From Maea johnstoni (lineage: Eukaryota; Annelida; Polychaeta; Spionida; Magelonidae): DNA of 64,000 nucleotides. Under the pieces are notes generated by a model. It was not told the origin of the DNA. It saw only the letters and a program-made list of their open reading frames with translations, and did not search any database. Position numbers and translations under genes: made by a program. This document shows, piece by piece, positions 51,117 through 64,000 of the stretch (the stretch's first letter is position 1; the number at the start of each line of letters is the position of its first letter). The stretch is taken from assembly GCA_963942565.1 (NCBI GenBank), contig OZ012686.1, forward strand, positions 27,244,308-27,308,307. The letters are read 5' to 3'.

Positions 51117-52050
51117 TTAAAGGGGGCCTGTCTGCAATCAGTGGTATAATCCAAGCCGCCCCTAGAGAGGGTTAATTGAGAGATTAGCTTACTGGGGTAC
51201 TGGCCCAGGAGCCTGCAAAAGGCCCTGCATCCTCACCTTCAAAGGTGTCACTGGTGTCTGGGGACAAAGCCAACAACAGAAATAACAAGGCTCCTTGATC
51301 ATCTCTAATTGCAGTTAATTGCTCCAGGTGGAAACTGGCTCATGCCAGGAAATGATTCACTTTGTCTGAAGTTCATTGCCTATGCTTAGAAAGTTTCAGA
51401 CTTCCTGTCTCCTGGAAAGTTATTATTATTATTAACTAGTATCTTTTATCTTGCATCAGGGATGTGCATACTTGTTATCCATTCTCCCTGCTTACATGAG
51501 GTCACATGACTATGCTATTTATGTACAAATATTTCTAAGGACAATTCATTTACCTGTAAAGCATGTTTCTTTGCCAAATTGCCAATGTCTACCAGACAGG
51601 CCACATGCAGTTCAGGCCTATGGTATTCAGAGAAGTGTAATTTTACTGTTATTTTGAACATATTATCTAATCAAAGATGTTGTTTTCTACAGGAAGCAGG
51701 AAGTTTATAAAATCTAGATCTTTAAAGATAAATTTTGTGGGGACTGGGATATGTTTATGGTACTTATCAAAAGAAAACAGTACAGTGTTATGAACCCAGT
51801 AACATGAGCCACAAACTCAGGATAAGGATGTGTGTGCATCTCTTGTACATAAATAAATGTGCTTGCACTGCTTGGATTTAATCCAAAAAATATTGCTTGG
51901 TGAGTTGGTGTATTTATTCAGATTTATGTACCTGTTGACATCAATGGATTTGTGTGGTATCATCAAGATTACAGGATATCATTTGTGTTATTTTCTTTAT
52001 GTTCATTTTCTCCCATTGAAATTCAGCAGGAATTACACTGTACAACATTT

Positions 52051-52240
52051 GGTGTAGAATATATGTGAATAAGTTGGTTTTGAGCCCTGTGATCTAGCAC
52101 TTATGCATTACTTAAGAATACAATTATGAGCGCACCAGAGGAAATAAAAAGTTTGGTGTGAAATATGAGTGAATAAGTTGGTTTTGAGCCCTGTGATGTG
52201 GCACTTATACATTAAGAATAAAATTATGAGCGCACCAGCT
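52051..52240. repeat. Direct repeat, two units of about 100 bp
   Basis: GTGAATAAGTTGGTTTTGAG and ATTATGAGCGCACCAG each occur twice in the same order, with small differences. Confidence 0.75.
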
Positions 52241-54993
52241 GTTGCTAGTGTATAGGAATATAGTTGTTAGACTTGTTAATGTTGTGAGTTCAGTGCTACC
52301 AGCAGTGGTGGCTTATATAACTGAACCCTGTTGCTCCAGGACACTAGGCTGGGAGGGAATCACCCTCACATAGGGGCTATTTCTTTATTTTAGTGCATAT
52401 GTACATAGACGTGTGTGTGTACATCTAGACTATGTTAGCCAAGGACATTTTCTGGTCGCTCAATTAGTACCCTCAAACAGGGTTGGGTTGGCAAACAGGT
52501 CTTGTAAATATTGAGGTATGTACAGCATCTTTGTGGTGGTGTTTACATCTTATCCGTCTTGCTCAAAGGCAGTAGCTGGCTTGAGGATTACCCTCACATT
52601 TGGTTAAGCGTTTTTGGAAGACTGCATTGAATTGTAGATAAGAAGGTAGCTTAGGGATGCTGGTGTCTGACTCTCAAATCCAAAATCAACATTCAGAAAC
52701 TTATCAATGTGAGTCTATGATGAAGTTATAAGCTAATGCTTTGTGGGTGAGTGGATAGTTACCAGGTTTTAGGATACCCATGCAACCAGCAATTACTTAT
52801 TTTGGTTGCAGAAATAAAGAGATATTGGGGTTTTATTTACCACACAAATCACAGATAAATTAGATCCATCACTGTCTTCCATGCTTCATAGTTTGGTGAT
52901 TTTGCTCTTGTGATGGAATGGTGGCATATTCTACCCTAGGGATTATTTATGAATCCCATTTTGAACAATAGGGAAGGCATACCTGATTCTCATCCAGCTG
53001 AATTACTGATATGCATCCCATTGTTTGTGATGTACTTATTTCAGCTTGAGTAACCATGACCTTTACAGACTTGAGATAATGTTTTCACAGTCTGTGCTTT
53101 TGGCAGTGCTTTTGGTGAGGAGTTTGAAACACACATTTCCTTGTTTGTAGTAGCCCCGCTAGTAAGACAAAATATGCTTATATTACCAACTGTCCTTTCA
53201 ATGGGTTTTAGATCTAGGCAAAGCACGTAATCACATAAAATAAGTTCTAACCTAAGTCCTTGACACACATTTATTTCTCAATTGAGGTATGTTGCATCTT
53301 CTATCCTAGAAACTGATAAACGTTTCAAGAATATGAAACTGCACCTAAATGCATTTAGCAGTCCGAATTTGAAATGAAGAGGAACTTACTAAGTGATGTG
53401 GTTTTAGAAGTATATCATAATGTATTTTTTAAGCTAAAAAAAAAAAGTTAATCATGTATGAGATTTAGGACTCTTGACTTGTGATTTAAAACTGGATTTT
53501 GTAGAATTCTTGAACTTCACTTTCTGGGTCAAAAACATTTGTAAGGTATATAAGACAGGAGCTAATTCTTTTGTACAGTAAGCATTGTTTACTAGGAGAA
53601 TCTGCTTGTAAGTTGAAACCAACCACACAAGTGAAGCCAACTGGCCTGTCAGTGCATGCTGTTTATTTAGGCATGTGATTTCACAACAAAGGTCATATTG
53701 ATCAGGTAAAATTAGCTACATGAATATTGACTGTTCGACTGCATATAGGACTGGCCAAGCAGCAGCGAGATATGGGCGTCATGCAGGCGTCATGTACAAC
53801 ATGTGGACCACATGGTGATTGTCCACTCCCATCGTGTACGAGGGCTGGCCTGGGGCCCTTGAGGGTGCTCAGGGGGTGCTCAGACGACAACATTATTCAG
53901 CCTATCAGACCTGAAGGGGTTCCGATAAAAGTTGTTGGCTAGTTGCTAATGTTTTATGTGTTGTTTAAATATGAAAAAAAAGATGCATGTTTTAGTTAGA
54001 ATTAAATGTTGTACATACTAGTATGAAGACAAAGAAGTATGGATCTCTGTTGAGGAAATGACATCTTCCATTTAAGAAATATCCAATCTTTTCATGTACT
54101 TCCTAAGAATTCAAAATGAAAAAAAATGAAAGCTTCAACTTCTTTCTGAACAGTTAAGACTGACAATGATGATTGGATAATGTGTTGTAGTATTTCTCTA
54201 TTCTAGCTTCCTAATTGGCTGTAGCAGCATCGTTGTTTATGTAAGCTCAATAAGCTGTGTTTTGAATAGCCATGGGTGATAAATTAATGAGATTAGTGAG
54301 GAAATGAATATCACATAGTAGCTGTTGGAGATTCTTAAATACCCTCAGGATTGGATTAGGTACATCTTCAATGTTATGTCATCTTTCACCACATACATAC
54401 TCTCTAAAAAAACATTCAGTTCTCTTTTGAACATTGTTTTAATAGAAAGATTCCAGTGTTCGAATGCTCTTGGCGTGTGAGATAGGTGGAGGGAGTGGAT
54501 TTGAATTTTTGAGCCCTTGGTGTCAGGGTCTTATCCGATATTTGGAAACAGGGTGTCCAAATAGAGGTTTCATAGACTTTTGCGTGTCCAAAGTGTGGTA
54601 CGAAATACATACATACTAATAAGATAGACCCTATACCTTTACAGATTTTGCTTTTTTAGGCCAGATACTGCTTTGTGTGTCTTATAAAAGTGACACTACA
54701 GCTTCTACATCTTCTATCTTCTAAGAAAAGTCATCTTCAGCAATTTCTGACATAAAATTTTGGGTGTCCAAACTGTCAAAAAAACAGTGTTCTGCATGTC
54801 CAAATGACATGCTGGACGCATTGCGGCTAAGCCCCTGCTTGGTGTGTCTAAGCACAGGGATTGAATGATATCAGTGTTGTGGTCAATAGAGAGGACAGGA
54901 GTGCAGCCTGGGTATGTTGGACTTATCTCTGACTCATGACCAATTGCATTGTTGTTGGTCGTTTGGTTAAAAGTCATGAAGACGTCCTATATG

Positions 54994-55211
54994 TTAACCG
55001 TTATGCTGCTGGTGGCTAATTTGGCCAATACAAAATGATGCAAAAACCCTGAAAAATGACTGAAACCCTGGCACATGGGTACTCATTTGAGAGTGCTTAG
55101 CAAGAGTTATCCCATGAATTACAATACCAACGTGAGAGGGTTTAGATGTTTTTCAAAAATCTTTGCATGATTTGGACGATTTTCAAGTAGCTTCAGCATT
55201 GGTAGGGTTAA
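54994..55211 (+). mobile_element. piggyBac-like MITE (TTAA family A), copy 6
   Basis: TTAA at both ends, with GTTATGCTGCTGGTGGCT at the left and CAGCATTGGTAGGG at the right. All internal blocks are present. Confidence 0.88.
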
Positions 55212-56205
55212 ATCTGTTGGGCACCTGATGTACCTAGTAATGTGTTCTGTTCAGCCTCAGGGTGCGCAATAAACCGTAAGGTCATCTTAGCCGACCGATG
55301 CCTGCCCTAGGCGATCATGTGACAGGAATACTAACTGCAGGGTTTCTGTTGATTTTGGTGAAATCTGACCAAGATCAGTGTGGTGTGCTTGACTCATAGG
55401 CTTGTGTTAGTCCTGTGATTACAAGCTCAGGAACCAACCACTGGGTGCTCTATGGGATTTGACTGAGGAACTGAGCCATCTGACTTATACCTAGTGTGCG
55501 AGACTGCTGTCTCCTTGTATAAATATTTGTGTTCATAATATAAGAAAAACTTTCTTAACTGCATTGAAAATGTTGCTTTATAAGAAAAAGTTATTTTCAG
55601 TTCTGAACCCCATCTGCAACTCCTGACCTATTTTTTTCTGAAAATCCTCTAAAAGCCTGTGTTCTTTCAATGATAGCATCAGTTGGCCTATTATTTAGCA
55701 TGTATCCCCCTCACACATGGGATAAGCAAAATGTTAAGAGTTAATGGTGAATCGGATACAGATATGAATGGGTTTCCTTTTTTGATCAATACCGGGTGCA
55801 TATTCCGCACTAGAGCTTAGTACTGGATGTGCGCTCAGTCAGCTGAGAGGCCAAGTTCTCTCAAGCTTGAATGGGTTAAAACATTAAAGATATACAGTAG
55901 GGCCATCCTAGGCATATTCCACTGAACATTCAGCTGTCAACAGCTGAGAAGCAAGGCTTCCGATGAGCTTCAATTGTTTAAAAAATTATATCTCAGGTAT
56001 ATTCTATGAAGCTGTCCTGGTAAATTTGTTTGGTCACCAAAGAGACCAATTTCTCTCTTGAGATTTATGTAGATGTGTGAAATACAGTTATATAGCAGAC
56101 AGTAAACAGGGGCATTTTCTGTAAAGAGGGGCATGATCTTAGTCATACATTCTACAGTTCCCAAAGAGGCTGTTCTGGAGATGTGCTGAACCATTGAGAG
56201 ACCGT

Positions 56206-56397
56206 CCCTTATGCTGCTCGTGGCTAATTTGGCCAATACAAAATGATGCAAACATCCTGAAAAATGATTTAAACCCTGGTACATGGATACTCGTTTTCCC
56301 ATGAGTACCAACATGACAGGGTTTAGATGGTTTTTACTAAACAACCTTTGCGTCCTTGTGCTTTGGACGAAATTAGCCTCAGCATTGGAAGGATTAA
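56206..56397 (+). mobile_element. piggyBac-like MITE (TTAA family A), copy 7
   Basis: Right TTAA present, left flank degenerate. There is a small internal deletion around the ATGGGTACTCAT block. Confidence 0.82.
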
Positions 56398-57773
56398 ATG
56401 CAGTGAGAGAGATATATATATACGGTACTGAAGGGTTAAATAATAGGCATGTATACTCTTATACTATGCTAGTCTGCAGTAGCTAAAACATGACTGAAAC
56501 CCCTGGATGTGCTCAATCAGCTGAGAGGCCAGGTTTGCTATGAACTTGAATGAGCTAAATGCAGAACTGGAGATAAACAATACAGTGAGATTCCTCCCAA
56601 GTGTACTGTAAAGTTTCTCCACTAGTTAGCTGTGCACTGGATATGTGCTCACCCAGCTGAGAGAGAGGAAAGGGACTCTGCCTCCCACTCACATTCTCCT
56701 ACACTCTGGTGATTGTCTAAGGCAGACAGCACTATGTACATCAGCTTAGAAAGTATAACTACTAGCACATAGTAGACTGAGTTGGAACTTGGAAGTCTCT
56801 GCTACTAGTTACATCAGGAGAGTGTCTCCAGAGAGAGAGAGAGGGAGGGGGGTGGTATGCCTCCGGTACTGTGGTTTCCACTACCATCTAGCACTATTGG
56901 TAGAATTGGCTAGTCACAATTTAGATTGAGAAATAAGTCAAAAGCAATCAATGAATTGAAAATGTAATTGTTCAGAATTACAGAACTGGTGAGAATTACC
57001 ACATTGAATGTATGTAATCTTGGAAGATCTGCATGGCCTCACTGCATTATCAGTATGTATGCACTATGTACACCGAAGTGAGATTCTCAAAGTATATAAG
57101 TTTCTGGAGGCTAAATAAAATGACAGTGGTCTGCATGGAAAACTTTAACTTAACAGATCACGATGGCTGCAGTAAACATTGATACTCCCACTCCTGTTTC
57201 ATGCATGTCAGCATGTGCATTACCTGAGACTCGTCCAGCTGAGATCTCATGTAGCTATCAGGACAACCTACCCCCATAGCTCCCCCACTCATCAACCAAG
57301 TCATTCATTCTGTTATCAGGCCCCAGCATTCCATGGTGTATTGCTCATGGACAGCGCTGCCGTTTAGTGGGACCTGCCCACATATTAGTGTGGGGTACTT
57401 CTAGCAGTTGCCAAATTGTCCTACTGTACCCCACTCCCCTTAATGCATTGCAAATTGCTAGTTGTAGTCGGGGAGGAATTTAAATGGGAGTCGCTGTGCG
57501 CTGACTTGGGGCACTGATATCTGGTTAGTGTGGTAGATTAGTGGATGGTAACTGGGGAAAGGGGTCTCAGTCTGGCATGCCTGGCTGATTATGATGGATT
57601 GGGTGTTTGTGAATGCCAGGAGTCGTAGCAAAAATCATAGTTCACCATTAGATCTGCTAGAGTTTTAAGAAGTCACTTTATGAACAGGAAAGCTAGTAGA
57701 ATCGCTGTCAAGGGAACTGGCGCCAACATCACAAACACTGCTCTTTTGATGTAAGATTGTGAATGTTCATATT

Positions 57774-57989
57774 TTAACCCTTATGCTGAGCACTGTTGGC
57801 TAAATGGCCAATACAAAATGATGCAAAAAACTTGAAAAATTACTGAAACCCTGGCACATGGGTACTCATTTGAGAGTACTCTGTGAGAGGTATCAAACGA
57901 ATACCAACAAGACAGGGTTTAAATGGTTTTCAAAAATGTTTGCATCCTTGTGGTTTGGACGAAAGTAGCCTTAGCATTGGTAGGGTTAA
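57774..57989 (+). mobile_element. piggyBac-like MITE (TTAA family A), copy 8
   Basis: Exact TTAA flanks and full internal structure, with a few extra bases near the left end. Confidence 0.88.
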
Positions 57990-58961
57990 TTGGCTGGATC
58001 ATGGCAATATGTTGATATTCGGCTTTAGATTTTCTTATGTATAGTTATAGAACTTAGAGAAAATGTTCTATGTATTAAGACTTAATTCATTTGTTGGTTG
58101 CATAACCACTGTTGAAGTACCTTGTGCAAGTTGTGCCATTACTTGTCTATTATAAAGTAAATTTTTGATTAAAATATATTCAAACAGAAATGCTTAAAAG
58201 GAATATTTCAGGGATTACTGATGATTATTAGAACCTTGTCTCTGTCAATAATCATTGCTTAAAATCAAGTTATCAGATCTCATCTTGGATATATGTTTCC
58301 CATCGGCTTTACAGCAACACTAAAAGAAAGCACTGCTCCCTCCTGTATTAGAGGACTTTGTTTTGTTACTTTCATATGTTAATTGGTTCTGTTTTATGCA
58401 GGTCTTGGTTCCCCTGCATACACTGGTCGTAGGGCCTTTGTTCATGAAAGAGGCTGTGCTTTTGTATTGAGCCTTTTATAGCTCACCTAAGGTACTTGCC
58501 ACTGAAGGGCCCCATTCAAAAGCTGTGTACCGCCTTTATTATACAGTATTGATATAACCATTGAGCATTAGTTGTGGTTCAGATGATTCTATCATAAACA
58601 TCGCTACCGCAATGATATAGCATTTAACTACTAATTGAAGTGATCAATAGTTAATTTGTAATACTAATGCTCTAATTGTCACTTTGTTTTCCTTGCTGCT
58701 GGGGCATGAAAAAACAATTCATTAAACCTGTGGGGGTATCTTTTTTTTTGTACACACAACCAGTCCATGTTTTTCATTGTTATGCTGACATTTTAAAGCA
58801 ATACTAGCTTTCATTCATTAGTGATATGTTTGGTTACATTTTTGGTTGGTTATTGATCTAAATTTCTATTCTTTATCATAGTCAGGTCTATATTATAAAT
58901 GTTTGGAGTATTGCATGAAGCTTGTTCATACTAGTATCACACTTTGCTCTGGCAGATTTTA

Positions 58962-59166
58962 GGGCCTGTTATTCAATCACCTAATAAACCATCTTCTAGA
59001 ACATGGCTGTTGTGTAAATTGCCCTTTTTGACACAATAGGCTATATATAAGATGTAGTTGGTATACAGATTTGAAGTAGATAAGTAGCTAATTCTGGATG
59101 GGCAGAAATTTGGGCATTGGTGTTTTGGACATGCATTTTAAAAATCCTGGCTAAGAACCTTGCTCG
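58962..59166 (+). mobile_element. Truncated relative of the hAT MITE at 62866-63177
   Basis: It shares GATTTGAAGTAGATAAGTAG, the TTTTGGACA-GCAT block and the end AATCCTGGCTAAGA. The left end is missing. Confidence 0.65.
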
Positions 59167-59233
59167 GGAGTATGGGACAAACTTTCATGTCAAACCCTGG
59201 ACCTTCTCCCTCCCCTACCTGAGTGTGTGTGTG

Positions 59234-59250
59234 TGGGGGGGGGGGGGGGT
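59234..59250. repeat. Poly-G tract
   Basis: About 14 guanines after (TG)n. Confidence 0.9.
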
Positions 59251-59340
59251 GGAGAACACCTGTAAACAATAACTGCGGTTTGTCTAGCACTGTATATACT
59301 AAAAATTTACAGAACTTTGTAAAATTTTTGCTTCAATGCT

Positions 59341-59524
59341 CAGGGTTCGACTTTCCTAGGGGCCCGGGGGCATATGCCCCTAGATTTTGCTGTGGGCCCC
59401 TAGATTTTTCAGTCTAGGGGCCCAGAATTGTATGAAAAATAACCAGAAATCCTGTTTTTGATGACTAATTTTTATCGAAAGACCTTTTCGGGCCCCTAGC
59501 CTGAAATCTAAGTGTCAGACCCTG
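59341..59524 (+). mobile_element. CAGGG-family MITE with 5-bp target duplication
   Basis: 184 bp. CAGGGTTCGACTTTC and, inverted, AGTGTCAGACCCTG. ATGCT is on both sides (59336-59340 and 59525-59529). The GGGGCATATGCCCC block is shared with the degenerate copies inside the 6.2 kb duplication. Confidence 0.82.
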
Positions 59525-60238
59525 ATGCTTGAATTATAGGACAAACCTTCATGTTGAACCCTGGACCCTCCCCCACCTGAGTGTTGGGTGGAGAACACCT
59601 GTAAACAATGACCATGGTGACCACAGCATGGTGATATGTGAAGGAGATTTGATACCATGGTGGCAGGAGGAACTGTTGTTTACACTAAGCCTTATCCCTG
59701 TTGTCCTTTGTGCTTTGCTCGCCAAACATTTTCCCGCCCAAGATTGGCCGGCACATTCCAGAGATTGGCTCAATTCAAGCACCTTTGAGCAGGAGAATAG
59801 AGAGCCAAATGTGGTTTCGGTAGATTCAGATAGGTCATTTCCAGGGTTATTTGATTTACCGAATGGCGGTTTATGATTTCAAAAGGCCTATATAATAACA
59901 GTAATGCCTATTGCTACAGTCATTTTGGCACATTAGAAGAGATTGAGACCATTTGATATGTGCATTGACTTTATTGTGTACTACTTTCTTACCTAGAGTG
60001 GCCAGGTGGGAATTGGAAAATGTTTAATACTAGCTTACTCAAAGGCTATATTACTATAAGAAAGTGACACCTGTATATCTAGCACTTATTTTTGGGATTC
60101 ATCTAAACATGTTCCGAGTATATGTAAGTGCTTCATTGTTTTTCTGGTTCCATAAAATGTAAAAAGGTGCTTCCGATTAGTACCTAGGAATAAGGATTTT
60201 AAAAGGAAAGCGTATAAGCCTAAAGAATTGTGTGCAGG

Positions 60239-60854
60239 TAGGGCTGTACACCGGTACCCGGTACCAGCACCGTACCGAATACCGTCTCGCAAAATACCGG
60301 GGAATACTCGTTTCAATATTTAACGGTATGCTTATCGGTATTTTGCAAAACACAAACCCATGTCAAACATTCAATACTACGAAATAATTCAGTAAAAAGT
60401 TATACTTACGGTTGCCGAACTTGTAAACTTGGAAGGTACGATATAGCGGCGATAGTTCCATCGCCGCTACCATTAGTGAACTTGTGATTCTTATCGCTAC
60501 CGCGTAATACAGCGCCACTACGCGGTAGCGATAAGAATCACAAGTTCACTAATGGTAGCGGCGATGGAACTATCGCCGCTATATATCGTACCTTCAAGCA
60601 GAATGTGGATCTATTCAAGTTAACAAGGTTTGGCTGCCGTAAGTATGACTGCTTAGTTTTCACATCTGATCACATGTTGTAATTGAAATACCTGACAGAC
60701 AACACATACGTTTTAGGTTTATGTCAGGAACTACGCTAAGTGTGTACTCAGCGTAGTTCAAGATACCGATAGCAGTACCGATAAAATACCATATCGTTTC
60801 GACGATACCGGTTATGGTACCGTACCGCTTCACCCTTAGCGGTATGCAGCCCTA
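60239..60854. mobile_element. hAT MITE with 8-bp target duplication and a large internal palindrome
   Basis: 616 bp. Termini TAGGGCTGTACACC and, inverted, GGTATGCAGCCCTA. TGTGCAGG lies on both sides (60231-60238 and 60855-60862). The centre is a near-perfect inverted repeat of about 75 bp per arm (60433-60506 and 60519-60594). Confidence 0.88.
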
Positions 60855-61281
60855 TGTGCAGGTGTCGCTTTGGCAGGTTTTACTATATATTTATGAGGTA
60901 ACATGGTTTCACACTTGTCACAAAGGCTAGATGCACATAAATGGGTTAATCCAGGCCTGAAGTACTTACCCTAACAAGTGCTGACATAACAGCTCTCCTC
61001 CTTACCACAGTCAAATGGAATTATAATGCAAAAATTGAGTTAGGGAAGGAACATTTCCTATGCCATGGATTGTTTGGTTTAGGTTTCAAAGAGCTGAATG
61101 AAAATGAAATAGTAGTTCATTACATTTTCAGGTCATTGTTGTGTTCGATAATAACACCTGTATTGGACTTTGGATTTTTGTTTATCATCACTTTTTCTGC
61201 CATATAAAGGGACTGTGACATTGACTATGTGCATAAGGTGAGTTAAGCAAATTGTATAAAGGTCTCACCCATAGTTGAATA

Positions 61282-61282
<1 letters not shown>

Positions 61283-61344
<62 letters not shown>
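61283..61344. repeat. (CA)n microsatellite
   Basis: About 30 CA dinucleotides. Confidence 0.95.
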
Positions 61345-61345
<1 letters not shown>

Positions 61346-61884
61346 CATGGTAAAACAATGGACGTTCAACCTTTGACCTGCAAGGGACCATATCTATAAG
61401 GCTGTAAATGGACAAGAAACCCGAAGAACTGCCACAAATCACCAAGTTTCTGGCAACTGTCCAAATGCCCTGTGTGCAAGATTCAAGGCCCAGGCAGTGG
61501 TGAGAGATAGTAGCAAGCAACCAGTGGAAAAATGCCTTGGACCCATGTGGATAGCCTGGTTCTCAGGCTGTGTTAGGTATAATGCCCCCATCACTATACA
61601 TACTAAGTAGGTTTGATGTCTCTCTCAAAATATAGATGGAAGCACTGTTTTCATGAGTTGTGGGATGATAACACATGTGTGTCCCCCTTGAAGATTTATT
61701 CAGAACTAATACTGGAGTGAAATCAACTCAAGTCAGATCGGTGAAACCGCCAGATATCACAGACTTGTACATAGCAGGTCTACCATGTGGACCACTCTGC
61801 TATCAGAGCCGGCCACCCTGTTGATATTCAGTGTCTATGATATTTACTGCTCTGATTGCTCATAATTCACACAGGTACCTGAGG

Positions 61885-62150
61885 GAATGCTGGTCTTTAA
61901 CTGCAGGTGACAAAGCCAGCCTGGTCCTCCTCAAACACTTGCCATACACATATATCACATGGCTTCCTTGTAGTGAAGATAGGCTAGTGGTGTGCATTTC
62001 ACAATGCCTGTAGTTATCTTGGGACTGCTCTTTAACTACAGGTGACAGAGCCAGCCTGGTCCTCCTCAAACACTTGCCATACTACACATATACCACATGG
62101 CTTCCTTGTAGTGAAGATAGGCTAGTGGTGTGCATTACACAATGTGTGTT
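61885..62150. repeat. Direct repeat, two units of about 125 bp, 139 bp apart
   Basis: GCCAGCCTGGTCCTCCTCAA and GAAGATAGGCTAGTGGTGTG each occur twice in the same order. Confidence 0.85.
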
Positions 62151-62263
62151 GATGTCTGGGTATACGGAGATGATTTGATGAAATCCTGAACTAAGCAATT
62201 AATCTTTCATCGCTTGCCACTAGCCCAGATTGTGTGTCTATATTACTGATTGCTACTCAGTCT

Positions 62264-62626
62264 TTAACCTATTCACACCCACAGCAACATCTAGTGGCTT
62301 TTGATATATAGTTGTTGCTTATTTGAAAATATAGGCACTACTTCAGAAAATGTTTATTTATTTATTCCACATGAATATGACTCTTGTTAGTATAAAACAT
62401 ATTTCTGTGCCCTTGCAATGCTTGTTTTCTTTGTTTAAAGCTGCCAGACCTGACAACTTGAGCAATTTACTTAAAAATGAATACATGATGTGAAAATTTG
62501 TATAAAAATGTATAGAAAGAGGGCAGATTCCTATTCAAATATTAACTTTGAATTTTGGATTTCTCTTTTTTCTTTTTAGAAATATTTTATCACACCAGCT
62601 GGTTACTTTGGGCATGAGTGGGTTAG
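62264..62626. mobile_element. Probable TTAA family B element
   Basis: It starts TTAACCTATTCACACCC and ends GGCATGAGTGGGTTAG, imperfectly inverted and similar to the family B termini at 43445 and 38124. The right flank is TTAG. Confidence 0.5.
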
Positions 62627-62865
62627 CATAATTATCTCACCTGTCATTCCTTTGCTACACCTGTATTGATACTACCTGTCTCTGGCTTATCATGATGAAA
62701 TGATGAAAGCCTCCCTTGAAAAACAAATTACCTCATTGTGGCCCTGACGGACACTTCAAGCCCAGTGATAGTATCTCCTGCTCTGAAATGAGTTGATACC
62801 AGCGATGATTGGTGGATAAATACCAGTACACACAGATATCAATGGCATGACTGTATGCTCAGGAT

Positions 62866-63177
62866 CAGGGATTTAGCCAGGACCCGTCCTACCTGTCTTT
62901 TGGACAGGTAGTTTCCTAAAAACCTCCTGTTTGGACAGGCAAAAATTTCTATGATGATTTTTCAATTTTGACTTTTGGGGTGTAACAACCAACTATTTTC
63001 CTAACAAATCATCTTCTAGGACATAGCTAAAGTGTAAATTACCCTTATTGACACACTAGGCTATTATATGTAGCTGGTATAAGGATTTGAAGTAGATAAG
63101 TAGCTTAATTTGGACGGGCAGATATTTTGAAATTGCTGTTTTGGACAGGCATTTTTGAAATCCTGGCTAAGACCCTG
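62866..63177 (+). mobile_element. hAT MITE with exact 8-bp target duplication
   Basis: 312 bp. CAGGGATTTAGCCAGGAC and, inverted, TCCTGGCTAAGACCCTG. CTCAGGAT is on both sides (62858-62865 and 63178-63185). Confidence 0.88.
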
Positions 63178-63426
63178 CTCAGGATATCAGTTATGTGATT
63201 GATGCAGGTATCCTCTACTTCACTATCGAATCCTGGACCATGCACGCTCTTGGCCATATTATTACACTGCCCTTCTTTCAGGGTTCTTAATTGGTTCATC
63301 GATTAAAACAAGTAAATGTTATCTTGTATATACAAACCTTCAGCCTCAAACTCAGATTTTCAGTTGGTCAATCCTAGCAAACCATTCCTTTCCATCAGTC
63401 CCTTCCCTTCCTGCTTTTATTTCTGC

Positions 63427-63692
63427 CTGGAGCCAAACAGTCTCTTGAGAGCAATTGCAGTCAGACTGCCAAGGGAATTGATCTATTATGTATTGTGTAT
63501 TGCCAATCAATTAAGTACATACTTCCAAGGTATTTTGTATCTGAGTATAAACTCAGTCTTCATTTTCGACACTGACACTGGACTGTCTGAAACCAAACAC
63601 AGTCTCTTGAGAGTAATTGCAGTCAGACTGCCAAGGGAATCAATCCATTATGTATTGTGTATTGCCAATCAATAAGGTACATACTTCCAGGG
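63427..63692. repeat. Direct repeat, two units of about 100 bp
   Basis: GCAGTCAGACTGCCAAGGGA and TATGTATTGTGTATTGCCAA each occur twice, about 165 bp apart. Confidence 0.85.
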
Positions 63693-63844
63693 CTTGTGCT
63701 AATTACCTGTCTTGACATGGCACATGAAGGATGGTCCCACGGGTAGCACAGAGCACAGAGCACTGACCAGATCACACAGCAGGAAATAGCCAAGCACTAG
63801 CACTATGCTGAGAATTTTCTTCTACTCCATTATCTAACTTGATT

Positions 63845-64000
63845 TTAACCCCTGCAATGCTGAGTCCACTTTCGTCCAAAGGTTAGGACACAAAGGCTTT
63901 TGAAAACCATCTGAACCTTGTCATGTTGGTATTCATTGGATAGCTCTCGCTGAGTACTCTCTGATGAGTACCCATTTGCCAGGTTTCAGTCATTTTTCAG
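63845..64000 (-). mobile_element. piggyBac-like MITE (TTAA family A), cut by the window end
   Basis: TTAA at 63845-63848, then CCCCTGCAATGCTGAG and the inverted internal blocks up to the CAGTCATTTTTCAG block at the window edge. Confidence 0.88.

Larger units (their letters stand above)
48798..64000. other. Long stretch without recognised exons
   Basis: Open frames here are short, and none shows a domain I know. The contents are the MITEs and direct repeats listed separately. It is probably the first intron of the gene starting at 48717, or intergenic DNA. Confidence 0.5.

Noticed and set aside
53727-53942. 71-codon open frame rich in Cys and Pro
   Set aside because: I considered it as an exon of the gene starting at 48717, but no convincing in-phase splice junction or known domain was found.
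59529-59876. 115-codon open frame on the plus strand
   Set aside because: It begins right after a MITE and overlaps a sequence related to the preceding spacer (GTGGAGAACACCTGTAAACAA occurs twice nearby). No domain is recognised.

Overview
This is animal nuclear DNA. Genes are split by GT-AG introns, intergenic space is rich in short non-autonomous DNA transposons, long (TA)n arrays recur, and there is one 200-base run of N. The three recognisable proteins are a large C2H2 zinc-finger protein, a cornichon of the CNIH4 type and a serine racemase-family enzyme. Together with AT-rich introns full of MITEs they suggest a marine-type invertebrate, deuterostome or lophotrochozoan. I cannot name the species from sequence alone.

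Layout. 1-13.0 kb: a plus-strand zinc-finger gene with a 5 kb main exon and four small downstream exons, about 27 fingers in all; its 5' end is not identified. 13.0-14.3 kb: a minisatellite that starts in the last codons of that gene, then MITEs. 14.85-27.28 kb: a near-identical head-to-tail duplication of a 6.2 kb gene-free unit, itself built from nested tandem repeats and transposon pieces. 27.3-29.6 kb: repeats and a very long (TA)n/(TG)n tract. 29.9-34.3 kb: a complete five-exon CNIH4 gene on the plus strand. 34.3-40.6 kb: intergenic, with MITEs. 40.57-48.05 kb: a serine racemase-like gene on the minus strand, convergent with CNIH4. It has eight exon positions, and position five is present twice, as two different exons of equal length and phase. 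48.05-48.72 kb: a probable bidirectional promoter. 48.72 kb onward: a short first coding exon of an unidentified plus-strand gene, then more than 15 kb with no exon I can recognise but many MITEs.

The genes do not form an operon-like system. The most interesting coding observation is the pair of candidate mutually exclusive exons in the racemase gene. They encode alternative versions of the loop that binds the PLP phosphate. Using both would shift the reading frame. The rest of the interest lies in transposon architecture: a TTAA-flanked MITE family with at least a dozen copies, inverted pairs of hAT-like elements, foldback elements, and a transposon whose interior has become a minisatellite.
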